Shown here: positions 41,204 through 51,927 of the stretch, one piece after another
Position numbering within the stretch: position 1 is the stretch's first letter
Layout of the letters: every line of letters starts with the position of its first letter
Source of the DNA: an uncultured Candidatus Neoarthromitus sp.
GTDB lineage: Bacteria > Bacillota > Clostridia > Clostridiales > Clostridiaceae
Direction: 5' to 3'
NCBI GenBank assembly: GCA_937890765.1
Contig: CALADQ010000020.1
Location: 48,335 to 112,334, forward strand
Length of the DNA stretch: 64,000 nt
The notes under the pieces: generated by a model
What the model was told of the DNA's origin: nothing
The model's input: the letters and a program-made list of their open reading frames with translations, nothing else
Databases searched by the model: none
Position numbers and translations under genes: made by a program

Positions 41204-44200
41204 TTGAAATTTAAATTTATTCATTCGAAAAAAGGATATGGAAAAACTCAATATATAATTGAAGAAACAGGAAAAAACTCTGAAGATAAAATTATAATTT
41301 TTGTTCCGAGTCACAATACTTTTATGATAGAAAATAGACTTATAAATTTTTTTGGTGAAAATATATTTTCGAGAGTTGAGGTTATGGATTTTAAGAAATT
41401 AACTTCAAGGCTTATAAATATTTATAAAGGTTTTAGTGAAGGGAAAATATCTGATATAGGAAAAAGTGTTCTTATTAATTATGTTTTTAAAAATAATTGC
41501 GAACAATTAAAATATTTTAAATCAAATACTAAAATTGATTTTTCAGATGAAATATTATCTGTTTTAGTTGATTTTAAAAATTATAATTTTACAAATGAAA
41601 AAATAAATGAGGTTTTAGGGAAAATTAATAAGGATGGCGAGCTTTATAGAAAACTTTGGGATTTCAAAATTTTAAATGATTTATATGAAGGTGAGTTGAA
41701 AGGAAAATATTTGGATCCGTTAGATGAAATGTTAATAATAAATTCCGTATTTCAAAATAATGAAAATATGTTTTCTGATTATAAAATTTACATCGATGGG
41801 TTTGAAATAATTACTTATTATCAATATGAATTTTTTAAAATAATTTTTGGAAGAGCTAGAGAAGTTATTATGTCATTGACTTTGGAGGAAAATAATTTTA
41901 ACTCCATATACAAAAATAATTACGAAATAAAAAATAAAATATTGGAAATTTTGTTTTCCAAAAATATATTCGACATTGAAGAAGTTTTCATAAACAATGT
42001 AAATAAAAATTGTGAGCTTAAATATTTAGATGAAAATTATTTAAAGTATAATGTGATTCCATATAAAAGTGAGCCTAAAAATATTTTCATAAACAAATGT
42101 ATGAATAATTTTTATGAGGTTGAAGAGCTTTGCAAAAATATAATTAAAGAAGTTAAAAATAGAGGATTTAGATTTAGGGAAATTGGAATTTTGTGTAGAG
42201 ATATTGATTCTTATGAAAATTTCATAAAGGTTTGTTTTGATGAATTTAATATTCCATATTTTATAGATAAGAAAAATAGTGTTAATTCCAATGTATTCGT
42301 TTTATTTATAAATTCAATTTTTGAAATTTTTAAGTACAATTTTTCCTATGGTAGTATGTTTAAGTACATAAAAAGCGGAATTTTAAATTTAACTTACGAT
42401 GAAATATTCCTCATAGAAAATTTTGTCATAGAAAACGGAATAAAGGGAAATCTCTGGTTTAAAGAATTTTCTCAATCTTCTAAAGTGAAATATTCTATGA
42501 ATTTGCGTGAAGATTTTGAAGAATATTTAATTAAAATTAATTTGATTAGAAGTAAAATTATAAATCCTATTTACAACTTATTTAAAGAGGTTGATAAAGA
42601 TAATTTCGTTAATTATTTTGCTAAAGTCTTTTATGATTTTTTAAATGTTAATGGATTTATAAATAAAGTTAAAGAAATATGTGAGGAGTTTAATTTAAAG
42701 GGAGAATTTACTTATTCAGATGAGTTGGTTCAAACTCTTAATAGCATTTTCTCTGTTTTTGATGAAATAAATAGCGTTTTTAAAAATGAAAAAATGAGTT
42801 TTTTGGATTTTGGAGAAATTTTAATGCACTCTATTTCTAAAATTCAAGTGGCTCATGTTCCTATGAGAAATGATGAAATAATAATAGGAGATATTTCAAG
42901 AGTATTAATAGGAAATTACAAAGCTTTATTTGTTATAGGTTTAACCTCATCGAATTTTCCTAAAATTTATAAGAAAGAAGATATTTTAAGTGACAATGAT
43001 AAAAATGTTTTAAGGGAATTTGGAATTGAATTATCTGGAACGAATAAAGATAAAAATTCTTCTGAAAGATATTTAATATATTGTTTATTTAATATACCAA
43101 GTGAATTTTTGTATTTAAGTTATCCAATTTCAGATATGGAGGGAGCTTCTCTAAATTCATCAACGATAATATCTAAAATAAAAAATATATTTCCATTGAT
43201 TGTAGAGAATTCTTGTAACATAGTAAATCGTAAAATGAGCATTAAAGATATATCTTCTTATAGAGAAACGTTAAATAAATTAATGATAAATCTTCGAGAT
43301 GGATTTTATAAAAATTATATTGATGAGTTTTTGTTATCGCTATATTATTTTTACAAAAATAATGAAAATTACGGCGAGCTTTTGGAAAGTAGTTTAAATA
43401 ATTTTATATTTAGAAATTCTTGCGAAAACCTAAATGAAAAATTAATTAGTTATATTTATTCAAATTATAAATTTTCAGTTTCAAGTATTGAAACTTATTC
43501 AAAATGTTCGTTTAAATATTTTTTAGATTATATTGTTAAAGTTAAGAGACGAAAGGAATATTCTTTTGATCCTATGGATCGTGGAAACTTCATGCACTTT
43601 TTAATGGAAAATATTTGTAGAGATATTAAGAGGGCATACGATTTTAAGAATTCTTCTAAAAAAGAAATTGAAAATTTTGTTGAAGAATATTTTGATTCAA
43701 AAGTTTTTTGTGAGGAGAATTCAAGTTATATTTTAAATAAAACTCCAAGGTTTAAAGCTTTTGGAAATAAAATAAAGAAAATAGTTAAAGATTCAATATA
43801 TTTTACATATAATCACCTTTTGAATTCTGAATTTTTTCATAAATTTTATGAGCTTGAATTAGGAAGAGGAGATTCAAAAATCGAAATAGAAGTTTCTGAA
43901 GGTAATGTTGCTAATTTTGTTTTAAAAATTGATAGAGTGGATTTTTGTGAAAATGAAAATGAAATTCTTGTTAACATAGTTGATTATAAATCAAGTAATA
44001 GAGAAATTGAGTATGGGAAAATATATAAAGTTTTAAATGTTCAAACTATTGCGTATATGAAATACTTAATTGATTTTTATAAAAATATTTACGGTAAGGA
44101 GATGCTTCCTTGTGGAATTTTTTATTTTACTTTACAAAGTCCAAATATAAAAAATAAATTTGAATTAAATTTAGAGGACGAAATTGAAAAAAAATTTAAA

Positions 44201-44578
44201 TATACGGGAATATTTTCAAGTGATATAGGCAAATTGGTTTTGATAGATAAGAATTTAAATGAAAAATCTTCAAAAATAATACCTGTTTCATTAAAGAAAG
44301 ATGGCGTTAGGAAAAATGAAAAAATCTTAAGTGATAATGAGTTTTCAGTTCTTTTAGATTTCGTTTATTGTTCTATAAAAAATACTTTGATTAAAATTTT
44401 TAGTGGAGAAATAAATATATTTCCTGTGCTTGAAGATAATTCTTTAAAAACATGTACTAACTGCGATTATTTGGGAGTTTGTAAATTTTCAAGAAGCACA
44501 AACAATTTTGATGTTTTAGTTAAGCTTAAGAAAGATGAATTTTTTAATTTAATAAAAAGTGAGGATTTTAATGGTTAA
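41204..44578 (+). CDS. addB: ATP-dependent helicase/nuclease subunit B
   Basis: The 1124-residue protein is AddB of the AddAB recombination complex that resects double-strand breaks. It starts with the P-loop-like KKGYGKTQYIIEE and ends with the nuclease domain (VDYKSSN) and the Fe-S cluster cysteines: one in ETYSKCSFKYF and three in CTNCDYLGVC. The start is TTG at 41204 with GGTGA close by. Its stop overlaps the start of addA by eight bases. Confidence 0.95.
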   Translation: MKFKFIHSKKGYGKTQYIIEETGKNSEDKIIIFVPSHNTFMIENRLINFFGENIFSRVEVMDFKKLTSRLINIYKGFSEGKISDIGKSVLINYVFKNNCEQLKYFKSNTKIDFSDEILSVLVDFKNYNFTNEKINEVLGKINKDGELYRKLWDFKILNDLYEGELKGKYLDPLDEMLIINSVFQNNENMFSDYKIYIDGFEIITYYQYEFFKIIFGRAREVIMSLTLEENNFNSIYKNNYEIKNKILEILFSKNIFDIEEVFINNVNKNCELKYLDENYLKYNVIPYKSEPKNIFINKCMNNFYEVEELCKNIIKEVKNRGFRFREIGILCRDIDSYENFIKVCFDEFNIPYFIDKKNSVNSNVFVLFINSIFEIFKYNFSYGSMFKYIKSGILNLTYDEIFLIENFVIENGIKGNLWFKEFSQSSKVKYSMNLREDFEEYLIKINLIRSKIINPIYNLFKEVDKDNFVNYFAKVFYDFLNVNGFINKVKEICEEFNLKGEFTYSDELVQTLNSIFSVFDEINSVFKNEKMSFLDFGEILMHSISKIQVAHVPMRNDEIIIGDISRVLIGNYKALFVIGLTSSNFPKIYKKEDILSDNDKNVLREFGIELSGTNKDKNSSERYLIYCLFNIPSEFLYLSYPISDMEGASLNSSTIISKIKNIFPLIVENSCNIVNRKMSIKDISSYRETLNKLMINLRDGFYKNYIDEFLLSLYYFYKNNENYGELLESSLNNFIFRNSCENLNEKLISYIYSNYKFSVSSIETYSKCSFKYFLDYIVKVKRRKEYSFDPMDRGNFMHFLMENICRDIKRAYDFKNSSKKEIENFVEEYFDSKVFCEENSSYILNKTPRFKAFGNKIKKIVKDSIYFTYNHLLNSEFFHKFYELELGRGDSKIEIEVSEGNVANFVLKIDRVDFCENENEILVNIVDYKSSNREIEYGKIYKVLNVQTIAYMKYLIDFYKNIYGKEMLPCGIFYFTLQSPNIKNKFELNLEDEIEKKFKYTGIFSSDIGKLVLIDKNLNEKSSKIIPVSLKKDGVRKNEKILSDNEFSVLLDFVYCSIKNTLIKIFSGEINIFPVLEDNSLKTCTNCDYLGVCKFSRSTNNFDVLVKLKKDEFFNLIKSEDFNG

Positions 44579-47500
44579 GTGGAGTTCGAGTCAAAAAAAT
44601 GTTATAGATTTGGTTCGTGGGGATTTGCTTGTTTCCGCTTCAGCTGGTTCAGGTAAAACAGCTGTTTTAGTAGAGAGAATTTTAAATTTAATTTTAAATT
44701 ACGGAGTTTCTATTGATGAAATTTTAATTATAACTTTTACAAATGCTGCAGCTTGTGAGATGAGTGAAAGAATTCTTAAAGTTCTTGAAAGTAATTTAAA
44801 TTCTACAAACAGAGATATTTTAGAAGAGCAAATGTTTTTAATTAACAATGCAAATATTCAAACTTTTCACGCTTTTTGTTTAGAAATTTTAAAAAATAAT
44901 TATTATAGATTAAATTTAAATTCCAATTTAAAAATTTTAAAAGAGAGCAATAGAAAAATTTTAATAAACGAATGTTTGGAAGAGGTTTTTAATCTTTATT
45001 ATGAAGAAAATGATAGTGAGTTTATTAAACTTGTAAATGCTTATGGTGGAAAATATTCCGATGATCATTTGAAAGAAATTGTAATTAGTATTTATAATTT
45101 TGTGGGAAATCAACCTAATATTTTTGAATTTCAAAAAATGATTTTAGAAAATTATACTTTGAGAAATGAGGATGAAATTTTTAATACAACTTGGGGAAGG
45201 TTTATTAAAAAAGAATATGAAAGTGAAGTTAATTCCTTTAAAAAAATTTTGGAAGAATTAACTTCAGAACATTTTTTAGATGATAAACAAGTTAAAAATA
45301 TTTCTGACGATTTGAAAATTGTAAATAATTTTATTTCAAGTTTGGAAGAAGGATATGAAGCTTTCAGAAAATTTTTAAATGAAGTTGAATTTTCAAGAAT
45401 TTCTACAAAATTTAAAGAGGAGTACGATTCATACAAAGATGAACGAGAGTCATTTAAAAAATTTTTAAGGTCTTTGAAAAATGAAATTTTTTATGAGAGC
45501 AGTGATGTTGTTAAAGAAATTATGTATAACTCATTTTTAAATGTCAAAAAAATATTTGAAATCTCAAATAGATTTAGGGAGGTTTTCCAAAATAAAAAAT
45601 CTTCAAATGCGTACATAGATTTTAATGACATGGAGCATTTAACAATAAAACTTTTTGAGGATGATAAGCTTTGCGATGAGTTTAAAAATAAGTTTAAATA
45701 TATTTTTATAGATGAATATCAAGATACAAATTACATTCAAGAATATTTAATAAACAAAATTAAGCGAATGAATGATAAAAATGTTTTTATGGTTGGAGAT
45801 ATTAAACAAAGTATTTATTCTTTTAGAGGTGCTAAGGTAGATTTGTTTCACAATAAATACAAAACATTTAACAAAGTCTATTCATTAAATGATAATTTGT
45901 GTTCAGAAAATAAAATACTTCTTTACGATAATTACAGAAGTCGGAGAGAGGTTATAGATTTTATAAATTTTATATTTAAAAATGTAATGGTTGAAAGTGT
46001 TTCAAATATTGAGTACACCGAAGAAGAATATTTAAACTACAAAGGAAGCTATGAAGATTTTGAAAATGATGAAGAGGATTATTTAGGTGAAATTAAACTT
46101 GGAATTGTAATTGAAGATGAGGGAGTTGACGAAGAAGAGGAAGATGAAAAAATTTTAAATGAGGATGTTTGTGAAAATGAATGCAAGTTAGTTGTAAATT
46201 ACATAAAAGATTTGATTAATGGAAACAAAACTCACAAAATTTTTGATAAAGAGTTAAATTCATATAGAAAAATTGAGTATAGGGATATTGTTATTTTAAT
46301 GAGAAATGTTAGAGCTTCTTCAAAATCTTCCATTTTAGAAGAAGAGCTTTTAAAAAATAACATACCTGTTTACTTTGATGGTGGAGAAACTTTTTTTGAT
46401 TCTATAGAGGTCATGGTTGTAATATCTTTGCTTAAAGTTATAGATAATCCTTTAAATGACATAGACATTTTAACATTAATTAGAAGTGAAATTTTTAATT
46501 TTTCAGAAAATGAACTTTCGTATTTGAGAATCGTAAATAGAAATGATTATTTGTACAATAATATAATTAAAATTTGTGGAGATTATGAAAGTGTAGAAGG
46601 AAAAATTTATTTGTCTGAAGATTTTTATTTACATGATAATGAATTTTTAGAGTTTAAACGAAAGTGTGATAAGTTTATAGATTCTATAAATTTGTATAGA
46701 AATAAATCGTTGTTTATGAAAATAGATGAGTTTATATGGTATTTATATATTCACACAAATTATTATTTTTATGTTTCCACTATGGAAGAGGGAGTAAAGA
46801 AACAAAATAATTTAAGATTAATTTTTAATAAAGCCAAAGATTTTAGAATTTCAAATTCAACAGGAATTTTTAATTTCTTAGAGTATTTGGAAAATTCTAA
46901 AAAATCTGGTGATGATGTTAGTGTACCTAAAAATATTTCTAAAAATGAAAATGTAGTTAGAATAATGAGCATACACAAAAGTAAAGGATTGGAATTTCCT
47001 GTAGTTATTTTGTGCAATACTTCAAACCTGTTTAACAAAAGAAATATAAATTCAAATTTAGTTTTGGATGATATGTTTGGAATTGCTCTAAATTTTGTTG
47101 ATTACGAAAAAAATTTGGAAAGTGAACCCTTAATAAAGCAAGCTATAAAATTAAGATTAAAGAAGAATATGGTTTCGGAGGAATTGAGAATTCTTTATGT
47201 TGCTTTAACAAGAGCTAAGGAAAAATTATTTATAACTGGAACATATAAAACTAAAAAAATTTTTAAGAGAATTTATAATTTAAATAAGTGCAATTGTTAT
47301 TTGGATTTTATTTGCAATGCTTTAATGAAACATGAAAAAGGAATTTATTTTCGTGAAAATTCTTCAAGGGAAGATTTTAAATTTATTGATAGGAGCAACT
47401 TAAAATTACAAATTGAAATATTTAGTATAGACGATTTTAAAAATGATTTAGATGAAAAGTTAAATTCAATTTCTTTTGAGGATTTTAAAGAAAATTTAAA

Positions 47501-48194
47501 TAGAGAATGTAAATTTAATAAAGAGATATATGATGTTTTAAATTTTCAATATGAATTTAAAGAAAGTTTAAATTCCCCAATTAATCTTTCTGTTTCTCAA
47601 ATTATATCTGGAAACAATGAGAGAAAAATAAATGTTAGTTTTAAACAACCTAAATTTTTAAATGAAAATAATGAAAAGGTTTATTCAAGTTTAGACATAG
47701 GTAATTTGTATCATTTAATAATGCAAAATATAAATCTTAAAAATGAGATTGATTTTGAATATATAAATTATGAAATTAATGGAATGATTCAAAAGGGAAT
47801 TTTGAAAAACGATGATTTAAAATATATTAGCGTTAGTAAAATAGAAAGTTTTTTCAAAAATAATTTAGGTTTAAGGTTAATGAACTCAATTAAAAATGGT
47901 GAAATTGTAAAACGTGAATTCGAATTTTTAATGAAGCATAGAATAAATGAAATTTGTGAAAGTGAAGATATTAGAATTCAAGGTATAATAGATTTGTTTT
48001 TCTTTGAGGGAGATAATATAATTTTGGTTGATTATAAAACAGATAAGATGATTTTTTCCGATGATAATAAATTTTTAAATAAATATAAAGAGCAGCTTCA
48101 TTATTACAAGCTTGCTCTTGAAAAAATTTTCAATAAGAAAGTTAGTGAAAGTTATATTTATTCTTTTGAGCTTTCAAAAGAAATTATTATTTAA
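44571..48194 (+). CDS. addA: ATP-dependent helicase/nuclease subunit A
   Basis: The 1207-residue protein is AddA, a UvrD-type helicase fused to a RecB-type nuclease. It has Walker A (SASAGSGKTAVLVERIL), motif II (FIDEYQDTN), motif III (GDIKQSIYSFRGA), motif V (SIHKSKGLEFPVV), motif VI (YVALTRAKEKL) and the nuclease motif VDYKTDK near the C-terminus. I take the ATG at 44571, six bases after GAGG, rather than a GTG at 44559. Its end overlaps the convergent nucleotidyltransferase gene by eight bases. Confidence 0.96.
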   Translation: MVKWSSSQKNVIDLVRGDLLVSASAGSGKTAVLVERILNLILNYGVSIDEILIITFTNAAACEMSERILKVLESNLNSTNRDILEEQMFLINNANIQTFHAFCLEILKNNYYRLNLNSNLKILKESNRKILINECLEEVFNLYYEENDSEFIKLVNAYGGKYSDDHLKEIVISIYNFVGNQPNIFEFQKMILENYTLRNEDEIFNTTWGRFIKKEYESEVNSFKKILEELTSEHFLDDKQVKNISDDLKIVNNFISSLEEGYEAFRKFLNEVEFSRISTKFKEEYDSYKDERESFKKFLRSLKNEIFYESSDVVKEIMYNSFLNVKKIFEISNRFREVFQNKKSSNAYIDFNDMEHLTIKLFEDDKLCDEFKNKFKYIFIDEYQDTNYIQEYLINKIKRMNDKNVFMVGDIKQSIYSFRGAKVDLFHNKYKTFNKVYSLNDNLCSENKILLYDNYRSRREVIDFINFIFKNVMVESVSNIEYTEEEYLNYKGSYEDFENDEEDYLGEIKLGIVIEDEGVDEEEEDEKILNEDVCENECKLVVNYIKDLINGNKTHKIFDKELNSYRKIEYRDIVILMRNVRASSKSSILEEELLKNNIPVYFDGGETFFDSIEVMVVISLLKVIDNPLNDIDILTLIRSEIFNFSENELSYLRIVNRNDYLYNNIIKICGDYESVEGKIYLSEDFYLHDNEFLEFKRKCDKFIDSINLYRNKSLFMKIDEFIWYLYIHTNYYFYVSTMEEGVKKQNNLRLIFNKAKDFRISNSTGIFNFLEYLENSKKSGDDVSVPKNISKNENVVRIMSIHKSKGLEFPVVILCNTSNLFNKRNINSNLVLDDMFGIALNFVDYEKNLESEPLIKQAIKLRLKKNMVSEELRILYVALTRAKEKLFITGTYKTKKIFKRIYNLNKCNCYLDFICNALMKHEKGIYFRENSSREDFKFIDRSNLKLQIEIFSIDDFKNDLDEKLNSISFEDFKENLNRECKFNKEIYDVLNFQYEFKESLNSPINLSVSQIISGNNERKINVSFKQPKFLNENNEKVYSSLDIGNLYHLIMQNINLKNEIDFEYINYEINGMIQKGILKNDDLKYISVSKIESFFKNNLGLRLMNSIKNGEIVKREFEFLMKHRINEICESEDIRIQGIIDLFFFEGDNIILVDYKTDKMIFSDDNKFLNKYKEQLHYYKLALEKIFNKKVSESYIYSFELSKEIII

Positions 48195-49353
48195 AATTTT
48201 TGCATAAATGAAGTAATTTGTTTTTGTCATTGAGTTTTGGATATTTGTGAATGAGGGTTAAGAGGTAATAATTTAAATTCTTAATCCTCTCTTTATTTTT
48301 TGAAAATTTAAAAGTCTTTATATTTAAATGAGAAATTTTAATTGGGGAGAATCCCCACTTGATTTTGTAAAATTTATTTATAACTCCTTTTTGAATGTAG
48401 AAATCTATAACTTGAAATATATTTTGTGAAAAATCGTAATTGTATTTTGAAATACAGGATTTTATAAAACAAAAATCATTTTTAAAATTTTTTATGGAAT
48501 ATAGTAAGTTTGTTAATTGAGTTAATTGTTTTTTGTTAAAATTAAAATTCTCTGATATTGAGTTTATGATTTTATGTTTTTCAAAATTTGAATGGAAATA
48601 TAAAATGCAAAATAATTTAATGTGAAAGCAATTGGAATTAATTAAATTATTTAAATTTACAATTTTAATTTGAGTTTTGAAAATAATTTCAAAAATTTTT
48701 AGAGAATTTAAAATTTTAATTCCTTCAATTGAAAATTCATTTGAAAAAATTTTTTTAAGCTCCTCATGTATTCTAAATTTTGTTATTTTAGAAATTAATT
48801 TTCTGTTTTTGATTATTCCAATGAGGGTTGAAAGATCAAATTTAAAATTTAATTTTGATTTTAAATAAATCCCCCTTAAAATTCTAAGAGGGTCTTCGTT
48901 AAATTTAGAATTTGCATTTCCGTTTGAACATATTATTTTGTTTTTCAAATCCTTCATACCATTAAGGGGATCTATAAATTCATTTAAATTTAAGTACATT
49001 GAATTTATTTTAAAATCTCTTCTAATGCAATCTTCAAAAGGAGATTTTACAAATTTAATTGAATTTGGATGCCTAAAATCTTCATAATCCTTTTCTTGTC
49101 TGAAAGTGGTTATTTCAAACCACTCTTCTTTGAAAAATATTTTAATACAACCATTTTTCTCTCCAATGTCTATGTGTTTTTTAAAAAGGTTTTTTATTTC
49201 ATTAGGATTTGCATCTGTGGAAAAATCAAATTCCCGTGGAGTTATTCCTAAAAATAAATCTCTCACAGCTCCTCCAACAACAAAGCATTTAAAATTATTT
49301 TTCTCAAAGATATTAATTAGTTCTATAATTGTGTTTGTGAAAAAAATTCTCAT
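48187..49353 (-). CDS. CCA tRNA nucleotidyltransferase-type enzyme
   Basis: The 388-residue class II nucleotidyltransferase has the head motif VVGGAVRDLFLGITPREFDFSTDA (catalytic Asp pair in EFDFS), KNGCIKI, RRDFKINSMYLN and the RILRGIYLKSKL helix. Such enzymes add CCA, or only A or CC, to tRNA 3' ends, or act as poly(A) polymerase. Since the tRNA genes here encode CCA, it probably repairs ends. The C-terminal half is diverged and there is no HD domain. Confidence 0.9.
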   Translation of the reverse strand: MRIFFTNTIIELINIFEKNNFKCFVVGGAVRDLFLGITPREFDFSTDANPNEIKNLFKKHIDIGEKNGCIKIFFKEEWFEITTFRQEKDYEDFRHPNSIKFVKSPFEDCIRRDFKINSMYLNLNEFIDPLNGMKDLKNKIICSNGNANSKFNEDPLRILRGIYLKSKLNFKFDLSTLIGIIKNRKLISKITKFRIHEELKKIFSNEFSIEGIKILNSLKIFEIIFKTQIKIVNLNNLINSNCFHIKLFCILYFHSNFEKHKIINSISENFNFNKKQLTQLTNLLYSIKNFKNDFCFIKSCISKYNYDFSQNIFQVIDFYIQKGVINKFYKIKWGFSPIKISHLNIKTFKFSKNKERIKNLNYYLLTLIHKYPKLNDKNKLLHLCKNFK

Positions 49354-49432
49354 ATGAATATTTAATTGTAATTCCTTTCATTTTTATATAAAATAGGATT
49401 AAATTCTTAATTTGGATATTTTGAGGTGTTTA

Positions 49433-50395
49433 ATGCTAAATCGCGTAAATATAAAAGATTTAAAAGTTGGGAGAAAAATTGAAGGAGTTTATTTAATTAA
49501 AAATATAGCTGTTAAATTAACTAACTCAAATAACAAAAAATATTTAGATATATCTCTTTGTGATAAAACAGGAAATATTAATGCGAAACTTTGGGAATTA
49601 AAAGATGACTATAACAATGATTTTAAGGAAAATACTTTGGTTTTTATAAAAGGATGTGTTTTAAGTTGGCAAAACACAATGCAAATTAAACTTGAATCTA
49701 TATCAAGTGATTTTGATTATGAAAATGTAAATATTTCTGATTACGTTCAGTGTGCTCCAATAGATTCAAATGAAATGTTCAATGAACTTTTTGGACTTGT
49801 TGAAAAATTTAAAAACGATGATATAAGAAATATTTTACTAGAAATACTTTCAATTAAAAAGGATAAACTTTTGTATTATCCAGCGGCAAAAAGTAATCAT
49901 CATGCAATTAAAGCAGGGTTATTGTATCATATTTTAAGTATGATAAAATTAGGAGAAAGTATATCAGCGTTGTATCCTATTATTAATAAAGAACTTTTAT
50001 TTGCAGGAATAATACTTCATGATATCGAGAAAACTGAGGAGATGGATTCAAGCGAGCTTGGAATTGTTACTTCATATACTGTTGAAGGACAATTGCTTTC
50101 CCATTTAATCCAAGGGATAATGCTCGTTGATAGAGTTGCAATTAAAGTTAAAGCTAGCAATGAAATAAGAATGTTGCTTCAGCATATGATACTTTCTCAT
50201 CATTACGAACCTGAGTATGGAAGTCCAATAAAGCCTATGATAATCGAGGCGGAGTTATTGCATTACATAGATGTAATTGATGCGAGAATGTACGATATGA
50301 AAAAAATTCTTGATAATACTGAAAATGGAAATTTCTCTGAAAGAATCTTCTCTCTTAATAATAGGAAAGTTTATAAATCAAATATTTTAAATTAG
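49433..50395 (+). CDS. yhaM: 3'-5' exoribonuclease YhaM
   Basis: This 320-residue protein has an N-terminal OB fold (about 15-80, GRKIEGVYLIKNIAVKL...DKTGNINAKLWE) and an HD nuclease domain (NHHAIKAGLLYHILSM, LHDIEK, SHHYEPEYGSP). YhaM trims RNA and DNA 3' ends. I prefer the ATG at 49433 behind GAGGTG to the TTG at 49412, which has no ribosome site. The DUF1189 gene follows. Confidence 0.93.
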   Translation: MLNRVNIKDLKVGRKIEGVYLIKNIAVKLTNSNNKKYLDISLCDKTGNINAKLWELKDDYNNDFKENTLVFIKGCVLSWQNTMQIKLESISSDFDYENVNISDYVQCAPIDSNEMFNELFGLVEKFKNDDIRNILLEILSIKKDKLLYYPAAKSNHHAIKAGLLYHILSMIKLGESISALYPIINKELLFAGIILHDIEKTEEMDSSELGIVTSYTVEGQLLSHLIQGIMLVDRVAIKVKASNEIRMLLQHMILSHHYEPEYGSPIKPMIIEAELLHYIDVIDARMYDMKKILDNTENGNFSERIFSLNNRKVYKSNILN

Positions 50396-50407
50396 GGTGT
50401 GAGCATT

Positions 50408-51214
50408 TTGAAAAAGAACGTGGGTTTTTTTGAAAGTATAAAAATATCTGTTTTTGATTTTAAATCTTACTTGAGATTTGTTGAAATGGATAATTTAAAA
50501 GTCTTTTTAAATAGATTTATTTTTGTATTTTTAATATGCCTCATTTATCTAGTTCCATTTAAAAAAAATGTTGAAATCATTAAAGATTTAAATACGAACA
50601 AACAAAATATATTTGAGGAAATTAATTATTCTAATGGGATTTTAAATATTAAAAACTCTCCAACTGTATTTACTTCAGGTGATTTTATATTAATTGGTGA
50701 TACTAGAGATAATTTTAATGAAAAGGAATTTAAAGATGTTGATTCGTATAAAACAGCAGTTTATTTTTTGAAAAATTCTTTTGTAGTAAGACAAGGATTA
50801 AAGGAAGTTGAATTTAAATATGGAGATTTAATTAAAATGTCATTTTCAAAAACAGATGTGTTTGCTATCATAGAAGTTTTTAATCAAGCAGCTAAAATGT
50901 CATTTATTTTAGTTCCATTTGCTAGAACAATTAGATATTTTGTTTTTGCTATTGTAACTTCAGTATTTGCATTTATGTTTTCTATAATAATGAGGTTTAG
51001 ATTTAGGTTTTCTCAAGTATACAAAATGATTTTATTTGCTCAAGGTGTTCCGTTTTTAATAATTTCTATATTTGATTTAATATCTATTTTTAATGGTACG
51101 GTGTTTGTTTATCCATCTCATATACTTCAATTTTTAACTTTAACATTATTTTTAATAACTATGTTTTCAATAAAAAAAGATAATTTAATGAAAAATTTAA
51201 AGAATAGAAAATAA
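50408..51214 (+). CDS. DUF1189 integral membrane protein
   Basis: This protein, 268 residues from the TTG at 50408 (GTG at 50399 is the alternative, but it overlaps the ribosome site GGGTGTGAG), has a hydrophobic segment near 35-55, an extracytoplasmic region of about 110 residues and three or four C-terminal segments. FFESIKISVFDFKSYLRFVE and the topology fit DUF1189, a clostridial membrane family of unknown role. Confidence 0.8.
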   Translation: MKKNVGFFESIKISVFDFKSYLRFVEMDNLKVFLNRFIFVFLICLIYLVPFKKNVEIIKDLNTNKQNIFEEINYSNGILNIKNSPTVFTSGDFILIGDTRDNFNEKEFKDVDSYKTAVYFLKNSFVVRQGLKEVEFKYGDLIKMSFSKTDVFAIIEVFNQAAKMSFILVPFARTIRYFVFAIVTSVFAFMFSIIMRFRFRFSQVYKMILFAQGVPFLIISIFDLISIFNGTVFVYPSHILQFLTLTLFLITMFSIKKDNLMKNLKNRK

Positions 51215-51219
51215 ATTAA

Positions 51220-51248
51220 TTGAAAAAATTTGTTGCATTTGTTAGAAT
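51220..51248 (+). promoter_or_regulatory. Promoter of tRNA-Arg (ACG)
   Basis: TTGAAA (51220-51225), 17-base spacer, TAGAAT (51243-51248). Confidence 0.75.
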
Positions 51249-51259
51249 GTATATGTTAT

Positions 51260-51336
51260 GCACAGGTAGCTCAGTTGGATAGAGTAGCTGGCTACGAACC
51301 AGTTGGTCGGGGGTTCGAATCCTCTCCTGTGCGCCA
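51260..51336 (+). tRNA. tRNA-Arg (ACG)
   Basis: The 77-base cloverleaf has acceptor GCACAGG/CCTGTGC, anticodon ACG in CTACGAA, T-loop GTTCGAATC and an encoded CCA. TadA, encoded at 60.4 kb, would convert A34 to inosine. Confidence 0.96.
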
Positions 51337-51355
51337 TATATATTTTTAATAAATT

Positions 51356-51392
51356 AAAAAAGTGGTGGTATGTTTAATATCATCACTTTTTA
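51356..51392. terminator. Terminator after tRNA-Arg (ACG)
   Basis: An A-rich foot, GTGGTGGTAT and ATATCATCAC form a stem with G-T wobbles, ending in a T-run. It also lies at the 3' end of the convergent transporter operon. Confidence 0.75.
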
Positions 51393-51395
51393 TTT

Positions 51396-51923
51396 TTATA
51401 AAAATATAATTCCTAGAATTCCGGATATTAAAATTACTTTTATTGTTGAGAATTTAAATTTAAGTTGTAGAAGAACAAGTGAAATAAATATTAAAACCTC
51501 ATTTAAGTTTATAGATGTTTCGTTTAAAAATATTTTAAAAGATAAATTTAAAATTGAATATATAAGAAGGGAAAGTATTATTGGCCTTAAATTTTTTAAA
51601 ACATATTGAATGAATTTGTTGTTTTTAAATTTGTTAAAGCATTTAAAAATTAAAATTATAATTATAAATGAGGGAAGTACAACTCCTAAAGTTGAAAAAA
51701 TTCCTCCTAAAATTCCTACGTTTTTGAATCCTATAAATGTACTTATGTTTATAGCAAAAGGGCCAGGTGTTGATTCTGATATTCCAATAAATTCTAAAAC
51801 TTCATTTGATGTTGCCCAAGAATATTTTAAAATGTAATCTTTAATTAAAGGAATCATTGCGTATCCTCCACCTATTGTGAAAAGACCAATTTTAAAAAAT
51901 GTAAAAAACAATTTAAATATCAT
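51396..51923 (-). CDS. Half-size chromate-family (ChrA) transporter 2
   Basis: The 175-residue membrane protein has the ChrA motif FFKIGLFTIGGGYAMIPLIKDY (about 10-31) and ESTPGPFAINISTFIGF (about 49-65), with five or six hydrophobic segments. Short-chain ChrA proteins work in pairs; the partner is four bases upstream. In anaerobes without chromate stress their substrate is uncertain. Confidence 0.9.
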   Translation of the reverse strand: MIFKLFFTFFKIGLFTIGGGYAMIPLIKDYILKYSWATSNEVLEFIGISESTPGPFAINISTFIGFKNVGILGGIFSTLGVVLPSFIIIILIFKCFNKFKNNKFIQYVLKNLRPIILSLLIYSILNLSFKIFLNETSINLNEVLIFISLVLLQLKFKFSTIKVILISGILGIIFL

Positions 51924-51927
51924 AAAT